Shown in pieces: positions 42,930 to 54,270 of a stretch of DNA of 64,000 nucleotides. The notes beneath the pieces are model-generated. The model made no database searches. It was not told where the DNA came from and was given only the letters and a program-made list of their open reading frames with translations. This stretch comes from Cylindrodendrum hubeiense. Its lineage: Eukaryota > Ascomycota > Sordariomycetes > Hypocreales > Nectriaceae. The stretch's first letter is position 1. Every line of letters begins with the position of its first letter. The stretch covers positions 1-64,000 of the forward strand of contig JAANBB010000161.1 of the NCBI GenBank assembly GCA_014621425.1, in the 5' to 3' direction. The position numbers were made by a program, and so were the translations under genes.

Positions 42930-45900
42930 TTATAAGTCATTCAAGATTCCCTTCGACTTGAGAATCGCTCCCAATTCCTTTAGCCTCACAGGTTTTGTGA
43001 GGAAAAGGTCCACGCCGCTGCTGAAGGCTTCCTTTTGGGCCTCCTCCGAGGCCAGCCCAGAGAGCGCCAGGATGAGAGTTGGCTTCAGTTGGGCCTTTTG
43101 TTCCATGGCTCGAATCCGGCGCGTGGCTTCGAACCCATCCATGACCGGCATTGAGATGTCCATGAGGATGCACTTGTACTGGCCCACATTTGTTTCAAAC
43201 GCGTCCACGGCTTCCTGTCCGTTTGTGGCCGTGCTGTACAAGCGTCCGATTTTGTGCACGTACGACGCCAATATCTTCAGGTTTATGTTATTATCATCCA
43301 CGAGCAGAAATTCCGGGCATGCGAAGTAGCCCGCAGACTGGTCCAGGCTCTCGGTGATGCCGAGAGAATGCGGTGGGCTGATGGGTGACCGGGGAGTTAG
43401 AGGACCCAGGTTATCAGGTGTGTTGGTCACATTAAACGATATCGGGTTAACTTGGGCCTCGGTCCAGCGTTTCAATACCTGTGATATTGTTCTGGCAAGT
43501 TTGAGAGGGCCGATACTGTTTCGCTGTTAGTTGATAAACTCAAGGTATTGGAGGGTAATACTCACGGTTGTGAGATGAATTCCGACACTCCGAGTCGTCC
43601 AGCCTTCTTGGAGCCAGTGGTATACTGATATGCAATGAGCTCATTTGTGCAAATCACAACGCTGGGTACATTTGCCAGCGGCCCATCTGGATCCAAAGAA
43701 CTGGGCAAGGAATCTTCGGACCAAATCACGACATCTGGTGCTAGCTGCTGGGTTTCTAGCTCTGCATTGACCTGCATATTAAGCCAGTCGCGGCAGATCC
43801 TTTGGACCAGGGGATGAGCTGAAAGGCCTGGCGAGTCGGTTGACGAAAGGTCCTCGGGAGTCCGCTGCTTGTTGAAGCCTACTATCTGAGCGCGCAAGCC
43901 TGCAAGTTCACGCATCTGCGCCTGGAAAGTCTTCTCGATTTCTGAAGGCTCAAGTGGGGATTCAGGGAGGGACATGACCGGTGTCAACGGTAGCGAGACA
44001 AGCACCGTTGTTCCAACTCCGATTTGACTCGACACCGCGATATGGCCATTAAGCTGACCCACAATCTGTTTGACAAGGCTCAATCCAAGACCGGTCCCCG
44101 GTGCGAGCTGGTTCTCTTGCGAAAAGGCCTTGTACAAGCCATTTTGGAGAAAGTCGTCGCTGATTCCCACTCCTGTATCGGCGACTGTTAGGTTTACCAA
44201 GCGTTCACTGGAACTGGTCCCCGATGGGCCCTGCTCAAGCGACACCTTGATTAGACCTCGGTGAGTATATTTCAGCGCATTCCCGAACAGGTTCATCGCA
44301 ATGCGGCGGATGGCACCTGGCTGAGTGTGAAATGCCCAGGAGAGAGAAGGGTTGATCATGAGGACGATTGTGACCTCCCCAAACTTCACTTGGACTTCTC
44401 CCTTCTGCGTAAGGGTCGGGCCCAGGTCTTCCATAGCTCGTGCTGAATCAAGGCGCCTGATTGCAGTGTTGTCGGTATGAGAGAAGCGTGTTGCTCTCTT
44501 TCTGGAAAGTTGAGCGATAGATAAATGCTGGAAGTTGAAGCCTGCAGAAACACTTTCCATGACCTCTTCGACGAGAATATCGAGGCGGGTGTCCTTGTAA
44601 AGGACTTGCATGCCAGCTTCAATAGATTGATCACTGTCTGGTCGAAGCCCCCTGGGCGCGCTGTCTCTTCTCAGGATCTTCTCCTTGCCCATGAAATTGT
44701 TGATCTTGGAGTAGTCAAGGAGGTGGTCGACAGTGTCAGTCAGGGTACGGCAACATGTCTCGATGGTATGCGCCAGATTTTCTTGTAAAGCATTCAAGTT
44801 TGTATCGTTCAACAACTCGACTCCGAGGATGATACCGTGGAGCGGGGAGCGGAGCTCATGCGAAAGCGACCCGAGCGCGTCAGCCTTGGCCTTATCGGCC
44901 ATGACGGTTTCAAGGCGGAGCTGCTCAGTAGCTGCGAGTATGCCAAAAGCCCTCAGGTAGTTCAAGTCACCCTCCAGAGTGAAAATCCGAGCCGGGTTGG
45001 ATGTGTAGGCGAAGGCACCGACAGACCATCTTTCCTTTTTCGGGTTCCAGATGGGCACAAACGCAACACTTCGCGCTCCTGGAAACGTCTCGAGGAGGAC
45101 GCGTCCTTCATCTTTTCGTGCTCGCGCCCCGCCTTGCTGTCTTCCCGTCGCACCGTTGCATTTTGAGGGGTTCTCGCACCGTTGTGTAGCAGATTGCTTG
45201 CTGGCATCTGGAACAAGCCACCATTGGACATCTTCGTCTGTTGATTCGCTACGCTGTAGCTCTCTATTCGCGTTGAAGTTGAAGATGTGGCCCTTTGGAT
45301 ACCGTCGAAGGAGTCTCGCAAGGAATTTCTTGGGTAGAGACTTGGTTGATGTTGAGCTGTAGGACGTGTGAATTCCAGGCTGATCAGAACTAGAAAATCC
45401 CAGTACTTGGCATGGCGGCCACGAGCGGTCAGGTGAGGAGATGTCTTCATCCTCGTCATCGGTGATACAACCGCACTTTATTGACTGATTAGTACCAGAG
45501 CCAGTTTTCGTCTCGTTTGCCTGGTTGGGAGAGGCCCCGGTGAACGTCTGTGAACTCGCGTCGATGAATAGACATCCTTCTATGTCGATCGATTCTCTGA
45601 TGATATTGGCGGCTCTTGGGAAAATGGTTTCGGGGTCCAGCTTTGACTCTTCATCCATCTTCGAATATGGCGGTTCTTGAGGGAGAATAACATCGGGAGG
45701 CGACTCGTGCGGCATTTCAGGTGCTCCTTTTCTTAAATATTCCTCTGGCTTGGAATCTGGTTCAGCCTTCTGCTCGGAAACCGGGGGATCCCGTTGATTG
45801 GCGGTCCCATCATCTCCACCTCGGAGAAGCTCCCGGTTGGTGTTGAAAATACCCGCTTTCTTCACACCAAGCTCGGGTGATAACGTTCGCTTGCCTTCAA

Positions 45901-46719
45901 GAAATGATCCAAGGCCTCGAGTTATGCGTTCGTTACGTGCCTGTATGCTCTTAAGCCTGCTCGCTTCCAGGTGACCCATGATGATCCTCGATAAATTGCG
46001 CATCAAATCCGATTGGCTCTCGGTCCAGTTTGTTATAGGCTCGGTGTGGATGACACAAAAAACACCGATGTTGATGCCTCGACGAGTTGTGATGGGAGTT
46101 GCGGCATAGAACCTTGCGGGGCTTCCGGGCTGGCAATAGGGTCTCGTCATGAAGCGCGGGTCTTCTGTGAGATCATCCACTATGACCATTGGCAACTTGT
46201 CCGAATCATTGGGCTGGTCGTATTGGTCGGTCTCGGCCTCGCAAAGGGTATAATCGCACACGCCGTGAGCGCGGGGAATGGCGGTTCCGCACAGCCAGAG
46301 CGTCTCGTCGTGGCCACTTTGCGGCAGGCTGGGGATCAGCGGGAGAGTGGGAGTTGCTTCGGTGATGATGTACTGGTGGGTTTGATCGAAGAGGGAGATG
46401 AGAGACCTGTCGGCGCCGGTCTGGCAGGCGGCGAGTTGAGCAAGCGCAGTCAGTGTGCCGTCGGAGCAAGTGACCGAGCTCGGAGCGTGGGGATGGGCAT
46501 GCCGTCATTGTTGAACCTGGCCAGGGCCAGCAAAGAGCCGTCATATCTGCGACAGGGCGATGGTTAGGTGAATGTTTAGGAAAGCATGGGGAGGGAAGGC
46601 ATGGTGAGGAAAGCCGAGGTGTGTAAATCGCAGGGCAGTAGCAATGGCACTTACTTGAACGTCTCGCGCTCGCGTGTCGTCTCGCATACGACCTTTGGGG
46701 TTCGAGGTGGTGCCGTCAT
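42930..46719 (-). CDS. GAF-containing hybrid histidine kinase, with a one-base frame break
   Basis: Three exons: 46719-46655, 46546-43566 and 43515-42930, about 1,210 residues. The N-terminus (TRERETFKYDGSLLALARFN) leads to a GAF domain (about 46,460-45,900). HisKA has the phospho-His in LSHELRSPLHG (about 44,860). The ATPase domain shows NLFGNALKYTH, DTGVGIS and GTGLGLSLVKQ. The receiver domain has FLLVDDNNINL, the acceptor Asp in LMDISMPVMDG (about 43,160) and FLTKP. Such kinases sense signals and feed the HOG-type phosphorelay. Exon lengths sum to 3,632, not a multiple of three. The frame of the first about 50 residues meets a stop near 46,450, whereas GTLTALAQLAAC and the whole GAF domain read in the next frame. 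One base appears missing near 46,465, either a true frameshift or a sequence error. No intron explains it while keeping the conserved region. Confidence 0.85.
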
Positions 46720-49028
46720 GGCAGTCGGTCGGGGGCCGTTGGTGGCCGCAGGTACCACAAAGCGCACAAAAGGTGACTGCCCAGGTGATTGCCCAGGTGA
46801 TTGCCCAGCCGGGCGATGAGCGATCCCCAGTGCGATGAGCGATCCCCCCCACTGGAGTCGATGGTCAAATAATGCAGGGCGGGAGATGGACAGGGGCTGG
46901 CATGGGGCAGACTACGATGTAAAGGACAAGATGGAGAGCGCGGGCGGAGCATCTGCCATCGCCAGCACCCATCATTTCCCGCAGCCCACGGCGGCCACAA
47001 GAAGAAGCGATGATGCGGCGGCGTGCGCTGTGGGGACCGCTGGGCCAAGCAGATAGCGGGGGAGGCCGAATAGCGGAGAACAAGTAAGCGCTGCAGCGGG
47101 ACAAGCTGACAGGATCCCCTCTGTACCCTCGAGATCGACAAGCTACGAACGCCATGGACATTGGCCGAGGCGGCTCGAACCTTGAGCTTGAGTGCAACCA
47201 GGGGCGAGTCATGCGAGCTGGGACAGGTACCAACTTAACTCACTCCCTGTCCCGGGAATCAGGGCCCAATCCCGGAGCACCTTGTCAGCATCCGTCGCTC
47301 AAAGAAGAATGCACCAGGCACTGGGATCAGCTTCCTTCTACTTATCGCTCCCTTGTTCTCCCAACGGGCGCGGGAACCTCAAGCCCATGAATTTGGTATT
47401 ACTGATCACACCCAACGGGAGCCACTAGCGTGACGTCATCATGCGCCTGTAGGCTGGAACCCTTCCCTCACAGCCCAACTCCGGCCAGTCGACTGCCAGT
47501 CAACTGCCAAGGAAAAACGCTAGCAAGCAGTCAAAAGCAATCGCATCTTTCGAAACCCCACCTGGAAGGAGCTAGACGTGACAAGAGCCAATGCTAGTGC
47601 TTGGGAGCAGCTCAGGTCAGGTGTTGGGTGCGTTATGCGTGGTGCGTTGTGCGGCGTGGTACAAATGCGTAGCCGACGTTGATTTAGGTTGAACATCTCA
47701 GCGTCGCACTAGGCAGGTTGACCTCAAACCTCAAATCGAAAATAATTACTCTCATCACACGAGAAGAATACCCAATGCAACGAGTGAAAAATTATCCAAT
47801 AGACTTGTCAGAAAATGAGCGGGCAAGGAGCTTTGGAAGTGGTATCGCATTCAGCCAGCTAGGCATGGTGGTGACTTGAAGCATTTTATCCCACGGTGGG
47901 TCAAGGCAAGTGCAACCAGATACGAGCGCACCATCGAATATAGATATAGAAAATGCGTGACTATGCGTAGCCATGCTAATAGTGTACCCTGATCTCAATA
48001 TTTCCTGGCAGGCGCGTGACCTACATTCTCCCTCCAGCTCCCTCCAGCTCCCTCCTGGTGTGGCGCATGCTCAAGGGAATGCAAGAACGCCTAGTACAGA
48101 CAATGGTAAGACCAAGGCGCTTTTGCCCAACTAGTAACAATTACCACAAAATACAAGGATCCATTCAAGGGAGAACGTTGTTTCACCGTCTACAGTGGGG
48201 AAACACGAGGGCGGCATAGGCTGATGGTAATTTATGCTTTCGACGATTCAAAACGACAACGATTATCAAGCTAAATGTCAAATCCAGAATGTCCATCCAT
48301 CACTAGCGTAATCGAGTTTGAATATTAACCCCTAGCAACTAGTATGTTGGTTGCTGGGAACGAAGGCTTGCGCTTGATACGAAGACTAGCGCGATATTCA
48401 TCACTTTGAGATAATCACGAAAAGGGAGGGAGAGAAACGACCATGCCTTATCCTTTCTTGGCATATAGGACCGCCGTGTTTCAGTCTCTCGGAGCCCAAG
48501 CACCGCACTCTAGATGTGTCATGTACTTACGAGCTGATCCATGTTTATTTTCATCAACCCAATTAACATCCAGGGAGAGTTCGCTAAAGAGCTTTCTATT
48601 TTAAGACCACGGGCCTGCCGTTGATAAAGTATTCGAGTTGTGTGGCGTAATATTGATGTCTTGGATGGCAACTTTCCCTATCGGTCTAGAGCAGTGTCAC
48701 CCTGGATCCAGTTATCAGCACACGATGAATGTCTCAGCAGGGAGGAATCCAGGAAAGTATGTCCATCCTCAAAAAGGAACTTTCAGGTCGATAGGCACCA
48801 CTAGCCTTGAAGTTTGGAATTTACTATCATCACACGCCCCACCTGTCGCATTATTGCAGGCATTTATCTTGTAAGACTTCTCCTGAGCTCAAGCTGGACG
48901 CGCGCTGAAAGTCTCGACCAATTTCTTACCAGCCTCTTGACATTCTTACCACATCTATTCATTCTATCCAGTACTGGGTATCGCCCTGAAGAGTAACTGC
49001 GAACTGGCCTAACGGTATCTTCATCCCG
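46720..49028. other. Long intergenic region with small tandem repeats
   Basis: About 2.3 kb between divergent genes (histidine kinase and WSC protein). It holds short direct repeats: ggtgattgccca about three times at 46,770-46,808; gcgatgagcgatcccc twice near 46,812-46,848; ccctccagct about three times at 48,030-48,055. No coding sequence is supported, although CG-rich 46,700-47,400 may be a long 5' leader of the kinase. Confidence 0.5.
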
Positions 49029-50774
49029 ATGAATCCAATTCTCATCAAACCTCTCCTGCTCTGGGTGGCATTCGTCTGCTGTCGCCCAGCAGTTGCGCAA
49101 CAGCTCTCGATCTTTCCAAACGTCAGTGCAGTTGATTTATTCGCTGCCACCTTTGGTTCAACCGGGATTCGAGGCTTCGCTACCATCTTGAATGGCGGGG
49201 AGAGCTCAGGATATTTTATAAATGGGCCTCTCGGTATGGGAGAGGGAATGATTCTGACAACAGGAGACCCTATGGGAGCTTTACCGGGGGGAGATGTCAA
49301 CGTTGCCACGGGAAGAGTGCCCACAGACGAACCAGGGTTTGACAGAACCAAAGTTATCATCAACTTCATTGTACCAAGAAGCATCGAGGCATTGAAAATA
49401 AGCTACATGTTCGCAACAGCCGAAACACTGTGAGAAAGAAAAAGGCAAATGAGGACACAGAGCAAACTACTAATACATGAAAGTCCCAACGTCGATTTCA
49501 CGTCACAATTGAAGCTAAAGGGTGGTCGCAGAGATATTGCCGACGACCAGATGGATATCAAATTCGACGGACAGACAATAGCAACTGAGAATGCGGCAAA
49601 CCCAGAACTAGGTCTTTTGTCAGCTACCGCGGATATGTCGTACCCTCGTTCTACGACGATGCGCTCACGCAGGATTTCGACGGAGGCCGGAGAGCATACT
49701 CTTGAGTTCACAATCTACGATTCCAGAGACGCCTTGCGGGACTCCGCGCTGCTGGTGAGCGTGAGCGACGAGTTCGGGTCAAACCCTCCAATCAAGACTG
49801 CTGGCCAGAAGGGCTCAAAAGCGGGCACCAAGTTTGGTACCACGTCCCCCGAATCTGACGAATCCACCTTCAAATCGGACCAATCGGCCATTTCTTCTGT
49901 GCCCGTAAACGTGGCATATAATCAGCCAAGAATTCACCAGTATTCCTATGGCGGATGTCTGAAATCCGAGGCTGGTTACCCAACCTTTACCCAGAGGGGA
50001 CAAGATGAGAAAATGACACCTTCTCTGTGTCTCTCTCTAGCAAAGGGAAGCAAGTACTTCGGTGTTTGGGAAAAGTATGGCCCTACTACTCTTGGTTTTC
50101 GATAACCCGAGACTAATACGAGTGATAGTCTCTGTTATGCTGCAGACTTTCTCAGTCAGACCAATATGGCGCCTTCAGAACGTTGCAACTTGCGCTGTGC
50201 AGGAAATGAACGCATTTTCTGCGGTGGCCTTGTAAGCCCGGAAGTCCATCGATCACACTTTGGCGAGTCTCCAGGATTTCAGCGCAATATTCCTACATCT
50301 CAGCAGGGGTTTCGGGCAACATTCCTCCTTACTTTGTATATCCAAAAGAAGGATGATACCCCATCCCTGGATGGAGCAGCTATTACGCCTCCCGCTGGGG
50401 CCGTTGGCTTAGTTTCCAAACCTGCTCCTACCGCACCAGGAAGTGTTACGTCAACCGTAACCATGGTTAGATATACGACCGTTAACCCAGCCGACCGTCG
50501 CTATCTTGTCATTGCCGAATTTCGCACTACTATCCAGTTTTATTACTGTGCCACTTGCCACACGACGGCTCCTCCTTCTGTTAAGATGACCACCTGCGAG
50601 GCTTCTTGTGATGGGTGTGGTAGTGAAGGACAAGATAGCACCATGCTTACGGTCCCCGTGGAGGCTATCGCCCACCCAACATCGCTGTATGGAAGCTTTT
50701 TACGGACAGTTGCTTCGACGAGAGCGAACCCGGGCAATCCCAGTATTCCAACAGACGCTGTTGCCTATGAGTGA
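49029..50774 (+). CDS. Secreted WSC-domain protein with N-terminal anchor-type beta domain
   Basis: A 545-residue protein in three exons: 49029-49429, 49484-50074 and 50129-50774. Introns are GTGAGA...AAG with branch CTAAT and GTATGG...TAG; lengths sum to a multiple of three. A signal peptide (MNPILIKPLLLWVAFVCCRPAVA) is followed by a beta-rich domain resembling bacterial 'choice-of-anchor' domains (ATILNGGESSGYFINGPLG, GEGMILTTGDP, HTLEFTIYDSRDALRDSALLVS). A Ser/Thr-rich linker leads to a WSC domain (YSYGGCLKSEAG, CLSLAKGSKYFGVWEN, LCYAADFL, CNLRCAGNERIFCGG) and a Thr-rich C-terminus with Cys clusters. WSC domains bind carbohydrates and occur in wall sensors; no TM or GPI signal is evident here. 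Likely extracellular carbohydrate binding or adhesion; function inferred. Confidence 0.78.
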
Positions 50775-51370
50775 AGGTAGAAGGCGCAGGGAGCATAGCA
50801 TTGCATATCCTTTCGCGACAGGCGTTGTTGTTTTGGTTGCGGCTTTGACAATTGGCGATACCGATCCAACTGAGAGACATGAGACTATGTATCTATCACA
50901 TATATATATTATACCCGCCCCAGTGGCTATACCTCAGCTGATACGTGCTTACTCGAGCGCAAGACTGCTGACTGTTCTCCACCGTCATCATAGAGCGCAG
51001 AGTGTGGATAGCTTCAGTTCCACCTGTGTTAATTAAACATGTTGTTTGAGTACCCAAAAGTAAATCTTCTAGCTTGAATGATAATAGTATTTAGCAGTGG
51101 CAGTGTGCCTAAACTGCAACAGAAATATAACCACTGACACAGTTCGCTTTTATGCATCTGCAATTATTAAACCACCCTTGTTCATTATTATCCAGGCAGA
51201 TGTGCACAATCACAATAATGCAATTACAGCGGGTCACGTGCATTAGGCGTGATTGACGAACTGGTGAGACCGCTGATCATTTCACCCTCGGTATCACCCA
51301 GGCATGCAAGTCTGTTAAAGCTAAAATGACGCGTCCCCTCAATTATACATGATCTTTCACCGAAACTACA
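50775..51370. other. Intergenic spacer
   Basis: 3' flank of the WSC gene and promoter of the HET gene. An open frame continuing past the WSC stop (50608-51036) has no motif. Confidence 0.5.
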
Positions 51371-53267
51371 ATGCGCCTCTTGCATATCAAGACTCTGCAG
51401 CTGCACTCATTTCAAAACACGAATTTACCAAGATACGCCATCTTGTCGCACACCTGGGGAGATGAGGAGATCATCTTCGACGATGTTCAGAATAGGCCTG
51501 CGCGCAGCTGGAGAAAGAAGCCGTCCTTTTCAAAATTAGAAGGATTTTGTAACAAGGCTCACCAGAATGGTTATGAATATGTCTGGATTGATACCTGCTG
51601 TATCAACCAGAGCAGCAGTGCCGAATTATCTGAGGCTATCAACTCCATGTTTCAGTGGTACAATGAGGCAGAAGTCTGCTACGTCTACCTTGAGGATGCT
51701 ACCGCAAACGCGTCCATAGATGGGTGTCGGTGGTTTACTCGTGGGTGGACGTTACAGGAGCTGATCGCCCCGACAGACGTCAGGTTTTTTGATAAGAACT
51801 GGACATTTATCAATGATCGATTCTCGATGGCGGCTGTTCTCGCAAAAATCACAGGCATCAAAGAGATAGTTCTTCGGCACGGACACGAGTCGTACCCTTC
51901 AAGATGGGCAGATCATAGGCCAGACACGCCTTCATTCCTTATTGCTTGTCGTGCGGGTGTCGATGGTGGTCCTCGGTTTACGGTGATGGCATAGCCCAGT
52001 TCAGCGTTGCACAGCGTATGTCCTGGGCTGCAAAAAGGGCAACAACACGAGAAGAAGACATTGGCTACTGTCTCTTTGGTCTATTTGATGTCAATCTGCC
52101 TTTGCTCTACGGCGAGGGCCCAAGGGCATTTACCAGGCTTCAGGAAGAGATCGTACAGAGAAACGATGATCAATCGATCCTAGCCTTTAACCAGGGATGG
52201 GGAACGATTCTTGCCAGCAGCCCGGAGTGCTTCGGTGTTGGTGAGATATATCCGAAGTGGGCACTTGACAGTGAACTCGAACTTGTCAGTAATCGCCAAT
52301 CCAAGCTTTCCCTAACTAATGGTGGACTGAGTGCGGACATTTTGATATGCCCACTGCGGGACTTTAGACCATTGGATTCAGAGGATTATTATATCGGCAT
52401 TTTGGATTGTGCCATGGGTCCAGACTTACTCTCCAGACCTGCCATTCTCCTCAACCCAGTCTATCTCGCTGAGCATACATTTCGGAGATTTTTACCCGGC
52501 ATCTTATGCTGTGTGGATCAACCTGGGCTTGGCCGTCTGATTGGAAGTCCAATCGGCAATTGGACCAATTGTAAGGACACTCCTATGACAAGGATACTAG
52601 CAAATGACTGATTATTCTAGTTGATTTCGATATTGCTGAGGCCCAGATTCAAAGGATTACGATTGTCCCTCAGTACGATCGCCGCAAAGATCCTATTGTT
52701 CAGGGGACTCCATTACGTATAAAACCGCTATTTGAATGCGATCCTGGAAAATACAGCGTGGAGGATACGTTTCCGGAAAGACTCAGTGAAACCATGCTGG
52801 CTTCCTGCCGATACACCGTGAGAGGCATCATCATGTTCTATAAGCCGTCGTCTCCCCGGTTTTGCGTTGTTTGGGAATCCAAAAAAGCCAAGCCCCCTAT
52901 TCGTGATGGAGACGAGCAAATTGCATCAATGTGGTGCAAAGTTTGGCCTTTGGCCGATCTGAAGCGAGGAAGCGCCACTGTGCGCGACGATGCAGCGTTT
53001 GCTAAGAATGTCGTCAAAAATGTCCGCATGCGCGATAGATCCTTCGACTCCCTGTACGACTTTGATGGCAATGACAAACCGCATATCGATTCTGCGCTTC
53101 TGGGAGGAGCGGAACCGCGGAGAATCACTGCGAAACTAAACACGGCGGCTTTTCTTGGGCGGACAATAATTGAGCTGGAGGTTCACATTACAAAGGTCGA
53201 CGACATTCCCGCGTTCGCGACGGAATCTTCTAATCTAGCGAGAAATGGTTTTCAGGGCAGTACATAA
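51371..53267 (+). CDS. HET-domain (heterokaryon incompatibility) protein
   Basis: About 600 residues in three exons: 51371-51950, 51995-52570 and 52621-53267. The first intron boundary is the least certain (GTGCGG donor, 44 nt), but frame and length agree. HET-domain motifs are RYAILSHTWGDEEIIFDD, YVWIDTCCINQSSSAELSEAINSMFQWYNEAEVCYVYLEDA and CRWFTRGWTLQELIAP. Next comes the usual VAQRMSWAAKRATTREEDIGYCLFGLFDVNLPLLYGEG block. No NACHT, WD40 or other repeat domain follows; the C-terminal 300 residues are unassigned beta-rich sequence. HET proteins trigger programmed cell death on non-self recognition. A second HET gene starts about 9.6 kb downstream. Confidence 0.85.
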
Positions 53268-53347
53268 TTTTTATTTGGTTTTATATACTATTTCCCTTAT
53301 GGGTAGAATCATGGTTGTCGTTATAAATTTTCGTCCCACAACGCAAC

Positions 53348-54184
53348 CTAGGCACTGACAAGTGATTTGGCGTTCTGCAAGACGGTGACGGGTCCAGAAG
53401 TAATATCATCGTAGTCCGCAGGGCAGAAGTAATACCAGCCAATACCATGACCGACAATGGTCTCGGCGTAGTTGGTCAACAGAGAAGCATCGGCAGTGTT
53501 GCCCTCGAAGTCTTCGCCGTTGAACTGGTTGACGATCACGGCTCCCTGAGACTCGTAGCCAGTCGGGATATTGGTGTTGAGAGTACTCTTGCCCTCGTAC
53601 TGAGGCAGTCCGTAGCAGTTGAGGCAGCTCTCAAATGCGATGACGATATCGCAGATGCCATAGTACTCTTCAGCCGCCTTGACGCCAAAGTTGCAGACGG
53701 TGGTAATGGACGTATCAAACGCCGCGCGGGCAAACGTAATGGCCTCGTTAAGGTAATCGAAATCAGCCTCGGACTCGTCGAAAAAGATGCCGTGAATCGA
53801 GATGTCGGCCGCGGAATATGAAGCCCAGTTCGCATAATTCGTAATGTTGGCCTTCAGCTCATCCATCGGGGCTTTTGCGTAGTTGGTTCGGACGTAGCCG
53901 ACGTTGTTGACATTTGCGATGGCATTTAGCTGCGACACGCCGCTGACGAAGTTCTCGTCATCGTCGGCTGGTTTGCCTGACAGGCCGGGGCCGTTGTTGG
54001 GGTTGACGACGACGGTCCAGTCGATGTCGGGGTGGGCCTTGGCGGCCTCGAAAACGGGTTTCCAGTTCGCAGCGTTGTCCTTCCACTCAGCGGAAGGATA
54101 GACGTAAAGGGGGAGCAGAACCCCGGTGGCAGAAACAGAGGTAATCAGGCTGACCAGAGCACTGCAAGTAATGAAGGAACGCAT
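53348..54184 (-). CDS. Spherulation-specific family 4 (spherulin-4-like) secreted protein
   Basis: Intronless, 278 residues. Signal peptide MRSFITCSALVSLITSVSATG. The mature part is the spherulin-4 TIM-barrel-like fold: VLLPLYVYPSAEWKDNAANW, DWTVVVNPNNGPG, NVGYVRTNYAKAPMDELKANI, ISIHGIFFDESEADFDYL, TTVCNFGVKA and GIGWYYFCPADYDD. The acidic FFDES resembles a glycoside-hydrolase catalytic region, so a polysaccharide-degrading role is possible; in related fungi some members act on galactosaminogalactan. The ATG at 54184 follows the tandem-repeat leader and gives a clean signal peptide; an upstream in-frame ATG (54331) would read through the repeats and is rejected. Confidence 0.9.
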   Translation of the reverse strand: MRSFITCSALVSLITSVSATGVLLPLYVYPSAEWKDNAANWKPVFEAAKAHPDIDWTVVVNPNNGPGLSGKPADDDENFVSGVSQLNAIANVNNVGYVRTNYAKAPMDELKANITNYANWASYSAADISIHGIFFDESEADFDYLNEAITFARAAFDTSITTVCNFGVKAAEEYYGICDIVIAFESCLNCYGLPQYEGKSTLNTNIPTGYESQGAVIVNQFNGEDFEGNTADASLLTNYAETIVGHGIGWYYFCPADYDDITSGPVTVLQNAKSLVSA

Positions 54185-54195
54185 GATGAAAAGGC

Positions 54196-54270
54196 CAAAA
54201 ATGGTGAATGAAGGAGTGAATGAAGAAGTGAATGAATGAAGGAGTGAATGAAGGAATGAATGAAGGAGAG
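54196..54270. repeat. GAATGAAGGA-type microsatellite in 5' leader of spherulin-4 gene
   Basis: Imperfect GAATGAAGGAGT/GAATGAAGAAGT units repeated about six times just upstream of the spherulin-4 start codon, on the plus strand; on the transcript this is a CTTCATTCACTC-rich leader. It may vary in length and affect leader length. Confidence 0.8.
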
